Assembly: GCF_964199755.1 (NCBI RefSeq)
Contig: NC_133897.1
Location: 58,414,442-58,478,441, forward strand
Length of the DNA: 64,000 nucleotides
Direction: 5' to 3'
From: Larus michahellis
Taxonomy: Eukaryota; Chordata; Aves; Charadriiformes; Laridae
Positions 62,520 to 64,000 of this stretch are shown here, piece by piece. How positions within the stretch are numbered: position 1 is the stretch's first letter; each line of letters begins with the position of its first letter. Below the pieces are notes generated by a model. The model had not been told where the DNA came from. It made no database searches and was given only the letters and a program-made list of their open reading frames with translations. Made by a program: the position numbers and the translations under genes.

Positions 62520-64000
62520 CCCTGGAGTAGATTAAAACTGTATCTGAGCATAACAGAGGAATCTTGGCAATGTTGCAAACTTAGATTTTATTATTTATTT
62601 TTTTAAAAATTTCTTCCCTTCCCACCCACCCCCTTTAAAACTGTTACTTGTGTTTTAAATTTTGCTCTGCCAGTGGGCCCTTAAGAAGAGAACAGAACTT
62701 TTTTCACTAAATATTACCTGCTGAATGCTCCAGCTTTATGACCTCTAACTGTGCCTTTATGCATGTGAATGAGGCAAATGCAGCACAACAGAGGTAGAAC
62801 CTCTGTATTTCCAATTATAATCAACAGTTTCCTAATTTCCCTGTCACTTCTGAGCCTTTGAATTTTACTCCTGTACCTAAGCCTTAATTTTTCTTTTGTA
62901 CTTCATTGCTACTCATGGATGTTGCGTGTGAATTTACAAGCATTGTCTCTCTACTAATTCTGCTCAGTCTAGTTTGTGTGCGGGTAAGCACGAGAATATA
63001 CTGAAGGCAGAGCTGCAAGAGATGTAACTAAATAAGCGTTTCTTCTGCATCTGACTTTAGTGCTTCAAAAGCGTTTTTAGATGTGTTTTTAGATTCTCCT
63101 TGCCAGACTTGAGGCATGTTTTGTTTCACTTCTGTTCCCTACAAATACCAAGTGCTTTATTATTTTGTTCTGTATTAAACTAGAGAAATACAAACTATAG
63201 ACAAGTTGGTTAAAGACTTTATTTGGGAGAAAAGCAAGTGGGACCTCCCTGTGTAATGCATTTCACACCAGAAACACTCAATACTTAAAATAGAAAGAAA
63301 AACCAGCTCTTCAGCTGTAAAAATGTTTTCCACTTCATGAATTTTTATTAAGCACGCTTTTTTCTTGCTGTATGTGTTATATCAGGCTTGCAGACTTACT
63401 AATCAGCTGGTGAGTTGACTAACGACTTTAAATGAGAAAGAAAAGGCAGGAGGAAATGTTTGGTGTGGATGTCCAGCGGTCTACATCATGTTGTCCTCCT
63501 GCCCTTTCTGTGCTTGCTGTAGTCGTTGACTTGCCTTTGGCATTTGCATGAACTAAAATATCTGCCTCCCGCTCAGATAGCCTTGTGCCAGGACTGAAAC
63601 TGGAGCATATTGTTCCATCGTTAAATGGGCAATGTTGAATACTTGGGAAATTAACAACAGCTGCAAGTTCTTCAGCTATTTTTATTTGTACTGTGGCTAT
63701 AATTTTTCTAGTGTGTTTGTGCTGAAGTCAGAAGAGGAAAGGAAAATAGATCCCCCAAGAGGCTGACTTTTTGTTTTTAATTAAAAAAAGACCCCGCTGA
63801 ACAAAAGCATCCATAAAACAAATAGTACCAAGAGCAACCTAGCAGTTTATTCAGTATTACGTGGGCCCCTTAGTCTGGTTGCTGGTATGACTTTCTGGGG
63901 GTTTTAGTGGCACCTCGGCACATGGTGAGGTAACCAGCACCTTCCATGGTCAGCCCTCTCCTTTAAAAGTCGTACTTTTAGTAGCATCTGTTTTAACCTT

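Larger units (their letters stand above)
46000..64000 (+). other. Presumed intron 1, distal part
   Basis: No convincing exon is seen up to the window end, so the intron, if real, exceeds 28.9 kb. The interval holds a MIR-like fragment at 49.2 kb, a CR1/L3-like fragment at 54.65 kb, a weak MIR-like fragment at 57.25 kb, a 20-bp near-palindrome at 56.66 kb and many T-rich or G/T-rich tracts. The stretch 46.26-46.75 kb is pyrimidine-rich and may be a decayed repeat. AT-rich stretches at 53.82-54.20 kb look like possible conserved elements but cannot be assessed without alignment. Confidence 0.45.

Overview
The window looks like avian nuclear DNA. The best evidence is a truncated CR1 retrotransposon of the bird type at about 33.73-34.35 kb, whose minus strand still encodes a recognisable ORF2 C-terminus. 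The sequence is mostly non-coding and AT-rich, with A/T homopolymers, G/T- and A/C-rich low-complexity tracts, and older amniote repeats (a CR1/L3-like LINE fragment, MIR-like SINE fragments and palindromic MITE-like remnants). I see no bacterial-type operons, CRISPR arrays, tRNA or rRNA genes, and no recognisable provirus. The species cannot be named from the sequence.

Layout. From 1 to about 33.7 kb lies gene-poor DNA in which I recognise no protein-coding exon. It holds simple repeats, several short inverted repeats, at least two palindromic ancient repeats, a small isolated CpG-rich patch near 15.8-15.95 kb, and AT-rich stretches that could be conserved non-coding elements. From 33.73 to 34.35 kb is the CR1 copy on the minus strand. 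Directly after it, about 34.35-35.56 kb is a strong CpG island with Sp1-type GC boxes and no obvious TATA box.

The island contains the only gene start I can support, on the plus strand. It has a 5' leader with a short upstream ORF (34941-34973), a purine-rich GAG tract, and an ATG at 35008. The 17 codons that follow ([17 protein letters not shown]) look like the start of a secretory signal peptide and end exactly at a good splice donor, GAG|GTGAGG, at 35058/35059. I read this as coding exon 1 of a secreted or membrane protein. Seventeen residues are too few to name the gene, so no symbol is given.

From 35.06 kb to the end I see no convincing second exon. If the exon call is right, this is a first intron of at least 29 kb. 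It contains a 22-bp minisatellite (38.58-38.70 kb), another palindromic repeat (45.15 kb), a MIR-like SINE (49.2 kb), an old CR1/L3-like fragment (54.65-55.03 kb) and many T-rich tracts.

Nearly all open reading frames over 60 codons are chance frames in non-coding or GC-rich DNA. I found no undescribed multi-gene system. The points most worth checking are the gene start with its uORF, the CR1 insertion against the promoter, the minisatellite, and the palindromic repeats.
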